A stretch of 64,000 bases of DNA from Mesodorylaimus sp. YZB2_4 (taxonomy: Eukaryota; Nematoda; Enoplea; Dorylaimida; Dorylaimidae): contig JASANH010000513.1 of assembly GCA_030248295.1 (NCBI GenBank), positions 1 through 64,000 on the forward strand, written 5' to 3'. Of the stretch, positions 22,727-34,371 are shown piece after piece. The first letter of the stretch is position 1; each line of letters opens with the position of its first letter. The translations under genes and the position numbers were made by a program. Below the pieces are notes generated by a model, which saw only the letters and a program-made list of their open reading frames with translations, made no database searches and was not told the DNA's origin.

Positions 22727-25700
22727 ATGCGTTCGAATCGTTCTAATCGTAAGTTGCGAGTTGCTACTGCTTTATCCGTTTTATGTTTCGTCACCTTTTC
22801 TGTTCCTAATATTGCATTTGTGTCTGCTTTGTAGAAACTAGTAACACTGAAGCGCCTACTAACACTGTGGAGAAGGCAATCGAAACGGAAAAGAGGTATA
22901 GACCTTCTGAAATAGATTTTGTGAGAATTTTTGTGGTAAAAGAATGCTTTTTGTTTCTAGCTTCTTTACTGATCACTCAGCAACCATGTCGTATTGGCGT
23001 GATTTAGTGGGTGTGGCCAAAGGCATGGGTTTGGTCAGTCGAGCATTCGCCCGTCAGCAAACTCGAATAGTTTACCAGAATTGGAGTACGGGATCGATGC
23101 AGGAGTTAGTCGATAAAACTGTGAAAAATGCGATGCAAATCACTGGTAACTTGTCGAATACGACTGCGATACAGGTGAGATTAAGTTGATTCTGTGTGTC
23201 AGGGTTCAAATCTGGGACCTGCCGATTTTTGATCGATAAGCTGCTGTGTTTGCTGATGCCATTGAAGAATGCTGGGGGTAAGAGCGAGATTTCATCAACT
23301 TTTTTTCTAGGACACTCTCAAAGATACGATGGAGCGTGTGCAAACAGCTGCTCGTGGTGTTCAGCAAAGTGCCACGTCAATGTTCTTTAATCGATCAACA
23401 CAGATTCCATCCGATATCGATCAAGTATCATCGATTCCTGTGGCACAATCGATATCGGTCGATTATGGAAAACCATCAGAGAATGAAAAAATTGTTGATC
23501 AGGACCTGAAAACAGGGCTGAAACAGAATCCGATTTTGACGGGGGAGATACGAGGTCAAGTAAGCAGTGAGGCTAGTCCGATCGGAGAACAAGCGTCATC
23601 AAATTTGAAGGCATCGACGACGACCAAGGATACTTGGATGAATATGAGTGATCACAAACTTAGTATTGATTATCAGAAATCAATATCGATTGATCAAAGT
23701 CCCGTACTTCAAGGCTTGCATGAGCAAACCAAGTTGAAAGGTAGCCAGAGGCCGATTGGTCAAGACGCGGGTGTTTTGTCACCGCCTCGCGCTACTGCCG
23801 AGCTGTCTAATCAGCAATTGAGTTCTACTTCGCGCGAACGACGTGTGCCGAGTTCACGACTTGGACGCGCTGCGAGTTTTGCAAGTAAGTCGGGTTGGTT
23901 AAAATCTTTAAAGAGCGAGAAATAAAAGTTTTTTGGTCGCTTCAGATTTAGCGGTTGGATTAGCGGCAGGAACTGTGGCTGAAATGACGAAGAAAGGATT
24001 GGGACTGAGTCAGAATAGTAAGTGCTTTTTGAGGGTGCATTCGATCAAGTATGGGCAGGGGGTAGGGGAGTAAACCCCCCACCCCATGTTGGACCGGCCA
24101 TGACATTAAATCCTTACTATCGAAACCACCCCCCCCCCCCCCTCAGGTCCAGCAGGAAGATGCAGGAAGAAGATGACTGGAAGAAAGGAAGAGCAGGAAG
24201 AAGATAACTGGAAAATGCGTAGAAAGCGCATTATAAAGCAGTAATTTCCAAAAGTTTCGCGTTTAGCGAACCACCCCCCCCCCCCACCTAACCTAGCCAA
24301 CCTTGCCCGTACTTGCATTCGATACTCGCGTATGTTGCACCTAACAGCAGTGAACCTGAGCAGGGGTTTGGGTGCAGTCGGGTGGAGAGATTTGACGCCC
24401 CCCCCACCGCCAGCGACCCTCCTAATGTCGCGGGAAGAGCCTATAGTATTTGAATTTGAATTTTTAGCTTCAGTTTGATTATGCTTTCAGGAATTCAAAG
24501 TGGCCTATTCGATAATAACCCGATACTGAGCGAGGCCAATGCTGAGCGTATAGTGAATACGTTGTGTCGGGTGCGAGGCGCCGCCTTGAAGTTGGGTCAA
24601 ATGATGAGTATTCAAGGTAAGTGAGTGAAAGTGCTCATTTGAGTTGGACATCTGCATCGACCATATCCGACCCTAATCAAGGAGCCCAACCCAATCTGGC
24701 CAATCTGCTTCAAAAAATTAGAATATGGGGATATCGTCTTTGTCACCACGTCCTCAGTTACTGTCTGTCAGACCACTCTAGAGGACACGTGAGAAGTGAT
24801 AAGCGCCGAAAGCAGGACTAAGCCGTCTATCGATGTGGGAGAAGAAACGGGACTTTCTCATTGCATAATTTTGCATAGCACGGATAATTTTAGTTGCCCA
24901 TCCGGCCGATCCACCCGCCGTCGGTGCTGAGTGGCCATTGATCAAATGGAGTCCGCTCAGTTGAGGGCATGTGCAATCTTGTAGTGAGGGCGCAAAGTAG
25001 TTCAAAGGAAGGCCACGTTTGGCGCATATTGACCAGCAAATCTTGGACTGCGCATATGTTGTGTAACCAGTCCTGGCCGGCGTGGCAGGGAGGTTGGCCG
25101 ACCAAATTTGCCAGGACAAAAAATGCCGCTGGAGCAAGGCAAGGTTTTGCGACCACACCTGCAGCTGAAACGTTGACCTGAGCGGTTGACATTTCTCAGC
25201 CAGGGGAGATCGGTCGCTCTCTCCTACTCACCATGGCCACCAACATCGCTTACTTCGTCTGCGGGAGGGGGGGGGGGGGGAGTGGGGGTGGGGGTCAAAA
25301 ATAGCAAAGGTACCTGCACACCCTTGCCGGGCGGGACAAGGGGGTCTAAAAAATGAGAAGGGTCCCCCTTCACAAAATTTTTTAAAAACTTTGAAGGGGG
25401 TCTTCGCCATGTAAAAAAAATTTTCTTCTGCCAAAAAAGTAGTGGGTCAAACACATTAAAGGTGGAGGGCACAGACTGCGTGACCTGCACACCCTTGCCG
25501 GGCGGGACAGGGGGTCTAAAACATGAGAAGGGTCCCCCCTTTACAAAATTTTTCCAAAATTTTTTTTAGGGGGGTGTCTACCCTACCTTGGATACCCAGT
25601 CAGCGATGTTGATGGCCACCCAGGCGCGAGGCATTGCTCCCATCGACATTAAAAACGACGACCCCATCGCTCTTCCCCCTCCCAATTAGGTAGAGGGCCG

Positions 25701-28700
25701 ACCCTACCTTTGCCCTGGAGCACAGCCCTAGCAATGAGCATTGTACCCGCACGCAGCTGTCTAGGCTGACAGCAATGTCTTGGCATTAAACCCCCAGACC
25801 ATTACGAACATGGATCACCCAGCGGTTCGACGGGGACTCACACCACCATATATCGCCGTAGGGTCCGCGACACTAATGTAGCCAAGTCTGGCAGGAGTAG
25901 GAGGGAGTGGGGCCCACCGAAATCAGCTGGACAAAAACCCTCCTTTGGAGCAAGGCGAGTCTTGCGATTATACCTGCTGCTGAAACCAGCCTTATTAGCT
26001 CGATTACTCTCTCCTAGTGTTCGGCCGAGGATGACTTTTGTCGAGGTCGAGTCGAGGCTCAACTTTTTCGACCCGAGGTCGAGGTCGGGGTTTGATAGTC
26101 GAGGTTGGGTCGAGGTCGAGGGTCGAGGTTTTTGCCAACAGTTTCTAACTTATTTTGTGATGTGTTCTGCGAGTTTAAGTCTATTTCCATACTTTTCTGA
26201 TTGTATTTTCAAGGGACAAATCATCCACAGGAATATAAAGGCAAGCTATCTGGACGAAGCAGGCCTACACAGTGATTTTCAATAATACGCTAGAAGAAAA
26301 ATCGGGCAATTTTTTATGTGCAAGGAGCAGGCGCACTTGTGCGCCTTGTGTCCAAGCTGAGAAACAGCTTATTGGTTGCATCTCGTTTGTGAACTTCGAT
26401 CCTCGGCCATTTTCCCTCGAGGTCGAGGCCTCGGCCGAACGCTGCTCTCTCCCACTCCAGCATCGACCGATCGAACCCTAGGCCTGGATTCCGATCCGCT
26501 TCAAAATATAAAGATTGGTGGAGATGACCAATTTGGCAACGCGTCCTCGCCAATCTGCTCGGTTTCCTCGCTGTCACTCTGTTATACCACTCTAAAGGAC
26601 ACAGAAGAGATAAGAAGCGCCTTAAGCTGGAATAAATGCAGATTTGAGAGAAATAACGGGATTTTCTCATTATACTACGCGGCACCATATCAATTTCCAG
26701 TAGATAAAGCGCGACAAATTTCAGTTACCGATCCACTCCTTGAATTGGTCGATGCCGGCAGTCCCACTCGCCAGCCTACCATTAAAGTGGATTACAGAAG
26801 CATCGAATTGCAGCTGTACGAGTATCATGCATGGGCCAGAAAATAATTCTTCTTTTTGAATTTTATGTTTCCATTGAACTAATTATTGTTCAATTTTAGT
26901 TATGTTTGTTATTGTTAAAGTTAAAACTAATTTTTTACCCTTGCGGGAGTCGAACCCTCCGCTCTAAGAGGGCACCCAGCGTTAGATGCAGACACCTATT
27001 GCTAGGCCACGACCAGGGCTTGAAGATATGTTGGACTAACTAAAGCACTTTTCAGATAATACGCTGATTAGTCCTCAAATTCAACGAATCTTCGAGCGAG
27101 TACGCTACAGTGCCGATTTTATGCCCAGAAAACAAGTTGACGTAAGCTTTTTTTGGTTTATTTTACGTTTCGGGAAATGGCCTCTTTTTTGTGTTCCGTC
27201 TTTATGGGAGCTGAGCTAATGAAAGCAATTGGGCAAATTGCAATGGCGTCTTTCAAACATGCTCCAAAACGCTTTAAAAAAAGCTCGAACGATTCGCTAA
27301 ACGATTCTTATATTCAAAGCATGATTGCCCATCGATTTGCTTATTTTCCCTTCAATTTTTTATGATTCGTTTGAATACCCTTGTTGTGCCATGCGCGTTC
27401 ACGTCATCGTGTCGTGTAAAATTCACTTTTTGAATTTATAAAAACTCTGTGGTTGTTTTCTTTTCCAGAAAGTTATGAGGGCTGAATTGGGCGACGATTG
27501 GAGAAGCAAGTTCAGCGCATTTGACGAACGACCCTTCGCCGCCGCCTCGATTGGTCAAGTGCATCGGGGTGAATTAGCATCGAATGGAATGGAAGTGGCC
27601 GTCAAAATTCAGGTAAATCTAGTCCTGCTCAATGTTCCTGCTTCTTAACTTCTTAGGCCTCTCACGCTGGGTGCGCACTTGCAGGGGAGGGTTCGACTCC
27701 CGCCTCGGTACAAAATGATTGTCAAATATGTGTTCCTTAGCCCTCGAGTGCGCCTCATGGTGCTTGGCTATGGATAAAGTATGACATGACATGACATTAG
27801 GCGCTCAATGGATTTTATATCTCTGTTTTTATGGAGCTTGTAATCCGATATGCTTGCTTCCCCCCCCCCCCGCTGACAGTCGCGATGTGATAGGCGAGAT
27901 TTGCCTACTATTAGACCAGACTAGCTTTCTAATAACCTCTATCAAGGCCAGTTTATGATTGCAATGTGGGAGGGAGCCATTCAGATTTCTAGTCTGGCTC
28001 TTGTTTTGACCTTGGTATCCGCCTCGATGAAACTTGGTAACTTGGATTAGTGGGGGCCAAGTCTGAAGGGGCTAGTGCAGGGCGAAGCCGTAATTCCGAA
28101 TAAAAATGGCTTGACCGGGCGTAATTTTGCTTTGGGCTTCTGTCCAGGGCTGCAAAATGGCGGTCTAAATGGCAGACGATCCATCTTCGGGCTCCTTGGA
28201 ATGGTCTTTTGGTCATAAAAACAGTGCGGATCATAAGGACTTCAAATTTATGTGATTTGCCCCTATTCTAGTATCCTGGAGTCGCCAAAAGTATCGATTC
28301 GGATATTAATAATCTGGTGAGCGTGCTGACTTTGGGCAACATCCTGCCTCGTGGTCTATATTTGGAAAGTTTCATCAAAGTAGCAAAAGTTGAATTGGCT
28401 CAAGAATGCGATTATATCTTGGAAGCCGAATCGAATAAGCGATTCCAGTGAGTCTGCGCTTATTTGTTTGGAAAACCTAAAAATATTAGGCGAAGTCGTG
28501 TTTTATTCTTTGTTGTATGAATGCTGTTTGTAATAGGCGAATCAGCATATAGATGTACTGTATGTTTTGAGAGATGGTACAAGTTTTGAAGTGTAAGCCA
28601 TGTTGCAATTTTTTAGGGCACTGCTCTCAGACGACAAGGAGCTTTATATTCCCAGAGTAGTCGACGAATTGACCACGAAACAAGTGTTGTGCACAGAATT

Positions 28701-31177
28701 AATAAAAGGATTACCTGTGGATAAGTGCGTCGATTTGGATCAAAATACGCGAAACTGGGTAAGCCAGCATTTGGACTAAGAATTTGGTTACGGAATTTCG
28801 GGCACAGAAAATGCACTGAGCGATCTGTGCACCGAATATGCACCTATCTGCACCGAATATTCATTTATCTGTGCACCGTATATGCACCTATCTGTGCACC
28901 GAATTTGCACCTATCTGTGCACCGAATATGCACCTATCTGCACCGAATATTCATTTATCTGTGCACCGAATATGCACCTATCTGCACCGAATATTCATTT
29001 ATCTGTGCACCGAATATGCACCTATCTGTGCACCGAATATGCACCTATCTGTGCACCGAATATGCACCTATCTGCACCGAATATTCATTTATCTGTGCAC
29101 CGAATATGCACCTATCTGTGCACCGAATATGCTCCTATCTGCACCGAATATTCATTTATCTGTGCACCGAATATTCATTTATCTGTGCACCGAATATGCA
29201 CCTATCTGTGCACCGAATATGCACCTATCTGTGCACCGAATATGCACCTATCTGTGCACCGAATATGCACCTATCTGCACCGAATATTCATTTATCTGTG
29301 CACCGAATATGCACCTATCTGTGCACCGAATATGCACCTATCTGTGCACCGAATATGCACCTATCTGTGCACCGACTATGCACCTATCTGTGCACCGAAT
29401 ATGCACCTATCTGTGCACCGAATATGCACCTATCTGTGCACCGAGCGATCTGTGCGGGGATCGGTAGAGTAAAGTTAGCTGAACGGGATCGTTGTATTTC
29501 GAAAGGGTTAGTGCCCAGGCGCGCTACACATTGTAGAGTGCAACATGGGCGGATGTGTCGTCGCCATTGGAATGGCCTGATCGTTGTTCTCACGAAACGA
29601 GGCCACTTAGTCTTGTGCTCGTAGTGGATGCAAATTCTGGTAATCTTTTTAGATTGGCAAGAAATTATTGGAGTTATGTCTGCGGGAATTGTTCGAATTC
29701 AATTTTATGCAAACTGATCCGAATTGGGCAAATTTCTTTTACAGCCCGGAGAAGAGACAGGTGAGCAGCCATAATGCAGTCGGGGGATGTAACTAGGTGG
29801 TTAAAACAGTGTGCTGCACCTTTTGACGACATGTCGCTTTGTAAAACCATGCGCATAAAAAACTTGTGCGGGATCGTCACCCAAGATCTCCGATTTATCC
29901 TTGAACTCCTGACCGAACTAGTACCCTATCTGCAGAATCTAAGCCCGGCTCCCACACGATCGATCTGTTCGGCCAAGATAAAATGCAAAAAGTTTTAAGC
30001 CTAGTCAAGAGAACTAAACATTGACGGCGTGGAGTGAGCTGACTTGAAGCAGATATCCTGTCCATGAACTTTGGTAGATTGTTGCTTCCTTGCATTTAAC
30101 CTGATAAAACAATGGCTCGTCCGAAAAATGTCAACAGAATAATTCATTCTTTGCAGTTGATCTTACTCGATTTCGGAGCATCGCGAGAATACGGTAAGAA
30201 ATTTGTCAATCAGTACATGCAAGTTATTCGAGCAGCAGCTGCTGGCGATGCCGAGAAGATATTGAACTTGTCGAGAGAGCTTGGATTCTTGACTGGATAT
30301 GAATCGAAGGTAGGTGTCTTGAGGTCGCTCTAGTGCAGGGCTTGTTCAGGATTAGGAATGGTGGTTCTTATCATCATGCCCAACGATGGGGATGTCTTAT
30401 CTGTCTCGTGCTACCAGAATAGCTCGCTTGGCTTGTTTTTATTTCTCATCCCTTAATATGTAGACCCTGGCTCATGGCTATCGGTATTGGCCAGGCCCAG
30501 TCAGGATCGAGTTCCCGGAAGGACGCTGGGCTAGTGAAGGTCAGAAATGATCGAGTAAGGTGCGCAGGTGGTGTGTGTAGAGGAGCAAGGTGCACCAAAC
30601 CTCATTTTCCCTTCTTTCTTTATTGAGGTCAGTTCTAGGTTGAAGGCTGAAGGAGCCTGAAGGAAAAAGGGGAGCAGTAGGCAATAAAGTGCAGAGACCC
30701 TGTTAAAAAGATCGTGATTTTCATGAAAATTTTTGGCTCGATTTACAGACCATGCAAAAAGCTCATTGCGACGCGGTGCTTATTTTGGGCGAACCGTTCA
30801 GAGACGAGGGGGAATTCGATTTTGGCATGCAAAACATAACGCCTCGAATCCAACGATTGATCCCTATTTTGATTGAGAACAGGTGAGTCGAGAAAGAAAG
30901 AGTTGTGGAGGAGAGCAGGTGACAGAGTATAAATTGAGAATTTAAAGAACGTAATTTTGAATGCGCAGGAACTTTGTAGCTCGCTGACTTGATGATCGCC
31001 TCATTTTTGGACGACTTTTCGTGATTTCTTTCCAGGCTCACCCCACCGCCAGAAGAAGTTTATTCGCTGCATCGAAAACTTTCTGGCACCTTTTTGCTAT
31101 GCGCCAAGTTAAAGTCGAAGATTCGGTGCAAACCATTATTCGACAGGGCCTCCGAAAGGTTTGCCTATGCTGCGTGA
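22727..31177 (+). CDS. COQ8: COQ8/ADCK3 atypical kinase-ATPase of coenzyme Q synthesis, 14 exons
   Basis: UbiB-family protein that supports the coenzyme Q synthesis complex at the mitochondrial inner membrane. Exons: 22727-22748, 22835-22895, 22961-23174, 23311-23884, 23946-24017, 24491-24616, 27056-27141, 27469-27612, 28272-28447, 28617-28758, 29653-29760, 30157-30309, 30749-30882, 31036-31177. Phases all agree: 2154 nt, 717 aa. Landmarks: [16 protein letters not shown]; the KxGQ motif KLGQ at 348-351; the Ala-rich loop AAAS at 409-412 in place of a glycine-rich loop; catalytic-type Lys431 in [15 protein letters not shown] with Asp561 and Asn566; and LDFG with Asp580. The divergent N-terminal third (exon 23311-23884) is Ser/Gln-rich. 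The first two small exons rest on splice signals only; ATG 22986 is an alternative start. Confidence 0.95.
24648..24929 (+). mobile_element. Decayed hAT-like MITE copy (COQ8 intron)
   Basis: Begins CTGCATCGACC and ends near GTCGGTGCTG. Interior landmarks (CCAATCTG, GACCACTCTAGAGGACAC, AAACGGGACTTTCTCATT) match the copies at 9113-9490 and 26458-26761. The target duplication is no longer clear. Confidence 0.55.
25092..25236 (+). repeat. Dispersed repeat family B copy (COQ8 intron)
   Basis: GGCCGACCAAATTTGCCAGG, then GGAGCAAGGCAAGGTTTTGC, then CACCTGCAGCTGAAACG, then TCTCAGCCAGGGGAGATCGG and CTCACCATGGCC: the family B order in plus orientation. Confidence 0.7.
25312..25572 (+). repeat. Local tandem duplication, about 181-bp period
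   Basis: ACCTGCACACCCTTGCCGGG occurs at 25312 and again at 25493. Each is followed by GCGGGACA, GGGGGTCTAAAA, ATGAGAAGGGTCCCCC and CACAAAATTTT or a close variant. It lies in the long COQ8 intron next to a G tract at about 25267-25280. Confidence 0.75.
25856..26022 (+). repeat. Dispersed repeat family B copy (COQ8 intron)
   Basis: GGCAGGAGTAGGAGGGAGTG, CAGCTGGACAAAAACCCTCC, GGAGCAAGGCGAGTCTTGCG, ATACCTGCTGCTGAAACC and a TACTCTCTCCTAG end follow the family order. The 3' part is shorter than in the 45-kb and 53-kb copies. Confidence 0.65.
26038..26132 (+). repeat. GGTCGA-type degenerate short repeat
   Basis: GTCGAGGTCGAGTCGAGG, CGAGGTCGAGGTCGGG and GGGTCGAGGTCGAGGGTCGA recur over about 95 bp in the COQ8 intron. 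Confidence 0.8.
26458..26761 (+). mobile_element. hAT-like MITE with perfect 8-bp target duplication (COQ8 intron)
   Basis: 304 bp starting CAGCATCGACCGATCG and ending GGTCGATGCCGGCAG. The same 8 bp, TCCCACTC, flanks both sides (26450-26457, 26762-26769). The interior matches the reverse complement of 9113-9490 over much of its length, for example AAAGATTGGTGGAGATGA and GATTTGAGAGAAA. The open frame crossing it (26376-26846) is incidental. Confidence 0.85.
26940..27018 (-). repeat. SINE-A head fragment (COQ8 intron)
   Basis: The reverse complement has GGTCGTGGCCTAGCAATAGG (A-box side), CTGGGTGCCC, and GGTTCGACTCC (B box). It is cut off just after the head. It lies 37 bp before COQ8 exon 27056-27141. 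Confidence 0.75.
27655..27797 (+). repeat. SINE-A1 copy lacking the A-box end (COQ8 intron)
   Basis: GCCTCTCACGCTGGGTGCGC, GGTTCGACTCC, GGTACAAAATGATTGTC, CCCTCGAGTGCGC, GGTGCTTGGCTATGG and a TGACATGACATGACAT tail. It inserted in the intron after exon 27469-27612, in the sense direction. Confidence 0.85.
28818..29455 (+). repeat. 23-bp minisatellite in a COQ8 intron
   Basis: About 27 tandem units. The main unit is CACCGAATATGCACCTATCTG plus TG (23 bp); variants read ATTCATTTATCTGTG or lack the final TG (21 bp). The array is flanked on both sides by GAGCGATCTGTGC (28818-28830, 29443-29455). Because 23 is not a multiple of 3 and the unit has no stop, all three plus frames stay open, producing repetitive open frames that I do not regard as genes. 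Confidence 0.95.
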
Positions 31178-32079
31178 CCTAAAGAGACACATGCTCGTAT
31201 GCCTCCCAGCTTCGGCAGCCATTTGATTTGTGTGATAGGATCGTAGTGGTGTGGTTAGATGGACGCAGTGTTTGAAGGAGTACGCATGTGAAAAAGATCG
31301 AGTGTTTCGCTGCAACTGTTTTAGTTTTTGTAGAAAATAGTAAGCATGTGATGTTTTATCGATTTATTGACAATTTACCTCAGCCCAAAGCCGCTGAGTG
31401 CAGCGAAGTTGTATCAGAAAGAGGAAGCTCGCTGAAAGCGGCGGCCTGCAGTTCTTATCCCACCATTAAATTCATGTTTGGTCGGACTGGAGCGTAATCG
31501 CGATGCGTCGAGATCGAGATCGATTGGTTTTCCTATTATGCGAGGGACTTGCATGGCCAGTTACTGGACCAGAGCGTCTTCTGCGTATGTCCTGCTCGAC
31601 TGCCCTGCTGGAGCTATGTCGACGACCCGACGAGCCCAGTCAGAGCCTTGGTTCTGCGTGACTCGAATCGGTGTCGTTGATGACGGACGCGTGCCTTGTC
31701 TGCGGCGTATGCGTATTAAGATTATATATATAGGCTTCTTTCGAACCGACCGTACACTATGACAGCAAAGCGGAAAAGGCCTCGTTTCTACGTCCTAACA
31801 TGATAACTGGCTTAGCGGGTACTGTAGCGGATAACTGTAAAGTATCGTCTATCGTCCTTCTTTACATCACTCGCGGTTGCTCTCCAATCCGCGACACTGC
31901 GTGAGCTTTTGACCAAATGCGCGTAGTGGTCTTTGAAGAAGTGAATTCGGTCCTTCGGAATTCGGAGCTGAGAGACTCGAATCGAACCCTCTACAGTACA
32001 TCCCTGTTGGTCCAGCTTCGCAGCATCGGGGCCAACGGGTTCGTGACTGTTGTACTGCTGTGCTTTAAGGTTGAGGTTT

Positions 32080-32212
32080 CTGTCTCTCAGGCTGGGTGCG
32101 CGCTTGCAGGGGATGGTTCGACTCCCACCTGGGTAACAAATGGTTGTCAAGTCATGTTCCTTAACCCTCGAGTGCGCTGTGCGGTGCTTGGCTATGGATA
32201 AAGTATGACATA
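32080..32212 (+). repeat. SINE-A1 copy, diverged head
   Basis: CTCTCAGGCTGGGTGCGCGC, GGTTCGACTCC, GGTAACAAATGGTTGTC, CCCTCGAGTGCGC, GCTTGGCTATGGATAAAGTA and TGACATAA. Like the copies at 22110 and 27655, it lacks a clear A box. Confidence 0.8.
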
Positions 32213-32864
32213 ATCTTCCGAAAATTTCAAACAGGTACGCTGCGGTGCATTCGAAACATGCATGCAGCGTCTCATGTCCTGCAGTCACAGGAACGACCAG
32301 TTTCTAGCCGAGTATAATCCTGGGGGCGCTGGTGCAGTCACATGATGGTCGCAGGGAGGGGGGACCTGCCAGCTCCTTTGGGAATGGTCCCAGATTTTTA
32401 TCTTCGAGGATTACGGTACTCTGCCCCAGATTTCATTGGACCCTGAAAACTTGGGGGAGCTGTATAAATGCACCGAAATCGGCAAAATAAGTATAAAAGC
32501 GACCAGGGTCAGGCGCCCGTACTAACGATAAGTCCCCGATCGGTATCCCCGGGCGCTCTGTCCCTAGTCCCTGCGTTCTTGCATAAAAAGTTGAGGTTTG
32601 TGCAAAAATGCAGGGACCCATTTCTATCGATTCTAAAAATCGACAATCTGCTCTATAATTTTGAACAGTGCCGACCGATGCAGTTTTTACCGCTGAGTCC
32701 GAAAATGAAGTTTAAATTTCGGTTTAGAAGCTATCTTGACAAGTATTTCCTCATTTTCTGAACCTTGTTTTTCACTTTCACAGACCTCACTCTATGATGC
32801 TCGCGATCAGATCATTGGATATGATTGATCTTTTTTTGTTTGTGTTTTAAATTTTTGTTGGTTG

Positions 32865-33298
32865 GGCCCCGCGCCGCCCCAGTTCCCCCAAGGTTGATCC
32901 AACCCGTTGTGCCCTTAGCCGGCCTGCAGTCACGATAAGTGAGGCCGTGAGGTGACCAGCACAGACAGCAGCATCCCTCTGCGTGCTCCACTAGGAACAT
33001 CTCCACGCCAGGGCATCCTGGACGGGACACCGACTTTCTCGGACGATGGCGGGTGGGCTTTGAACCCCGTCGGGTGTTCGACAGCCGAGACTGTCCCCTC
33101 GTTTGGCTTCTGTCTCTCCACTCGGAGCGCCACTGGGGTACCGGGTGAGTCACCACGGCCTTGCGTGCGAGATCAGCGAGGGTTCATGGTTCGCAAACCG
33201 ACTTGCATCACCGGGGATCGAACCCGGGACGAGCCCACTCGCTCCCAAACAATGCAGAGACGAATGACGAACCGCTGCACCACAGCGGCCGCTGGCTT
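32865..33298 (-). repeat. SINE-C copy (second tRNA-like head)
   Basis: On the minus strand it begins GCTGTGGTGCAGCGG (A-box-like) followed by GGGTTCGATCCCCGG (B box GGTTCGATCCC). The body then holds CCCGGTACCCC, GAGAGACAGAAGCC, GTCGAACACCCGACGGGG and GGGATGCTGCTGTC. The same body occurs at 52640-53182. Length is about 430 bp. Confidence 0.75.
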
Positions 33299-34371
33299 AT
33301 CGATCATGTTAATTCAATTCGAGTATCGATTGATCATTGTGAACAGACGATTAGCGAATATTATCGATCTATCAATCAATCGATCATATACATCAGATCA
33401 GCTAATTGCATTGACAAGGTCAGCTGATTATATCAATTGCCTGATCACATCGAACAGCCGATTGATCAGCCAGTCATCCGCCTATCGGTCGGGCAGCAAT
33501 CGATCAGTGATTCTTATAAGATTATTTCATTATTTTCATTCGTATCAGCCGTATCGATTCATATCGGGTGAATCAATATTCTAAAATTGCTCCTACAGTA
33601 TCCTATCGATCAAAAGCACCACAGCAAAACATTGTGCATATAATTATTACATCGTTCTGTTTCGTGTATTTCTAATCTTATAGGATCTCTGTCGGGCATA
33701 AAGCCCCCGTTTCCGGCTGGCTTGCGCCGCGCCTCTTCGTGCAAAGAGCAAAGAATGCTTTTCTCCGTAACGACGCAGGGACAGAATTCCAGTTTCTAAA
33801 ACCGCAGGACCTCGCTCAGGATCTTGCGCTCTCCATAAGCAGTACAAACGTCCTTTCAATCACAGAGTGGCAGCGAGCTCTGGTCCTGAGCGCGCAGTCA
33901 CAAAGAACTCGGTGGCCAGTATAAACGAGCCTTGAGAGTTGTCGCATCCTGGGGTCGCTAATCAAATCGTGATTGGGAACATTGGGTTTTTAGCCCCGAG
34001 GTGGAGGGGAGTTCGGGAGGCACGATCCCCAACCAACCAAAAACAAAAAAATTCCGCGGTCAGAAACCTGAGCGCAGTCTTCATATTAAATGCGCAGGGA
34101 CTGTATAACATTGGCTTGAAAATAATGTTCGAAGATAAACGCAGTTCTGGCTTTGGCTATCATGGTGGCAAGTGATTTGTAACATGCGCAAATTCCACAC
34201 GAAAGAAGAGCTTTCTGTAAACTTAATTTTTCCTATTATTTGAATATCTTTTGCGCAAATCTTTTCTCGGCTTCTTCAGTACAGCATAGCAAAGAAGCAT
34301 CGAGAATAGATATTTTCTTGAAATATTGAAAGCGGCATAAATCGATCAGACTGCAAACACCAGATCGAACT

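Noticed and set aside
22986..23174. ATG 22986 as the only COQ8 start
   Set aside because: Kept as an alternative: two upstream small exons with good splice signals and matching phases extend the frame to ATG 22727.
26376..26846. 156-codon plus-strand frame
   Set aside because: It runs through the hAT-like MITE and its target duplications within a COQ8 intron; no family resemblance.
28725..29624. Three long overlapping frames encoding [20 protein letters not shown] repeats
   Set aside because: They are translations of the 23-bp minisatellite in a COQ8 intron; all three frames are open only because the unit has no stop.
33215..33298. Functional tRNA gene on the minus strand (perfect-looking B box)
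   Set aside because: The same head plus body occurs at 52640-53182, so it is the start of SINE-C.
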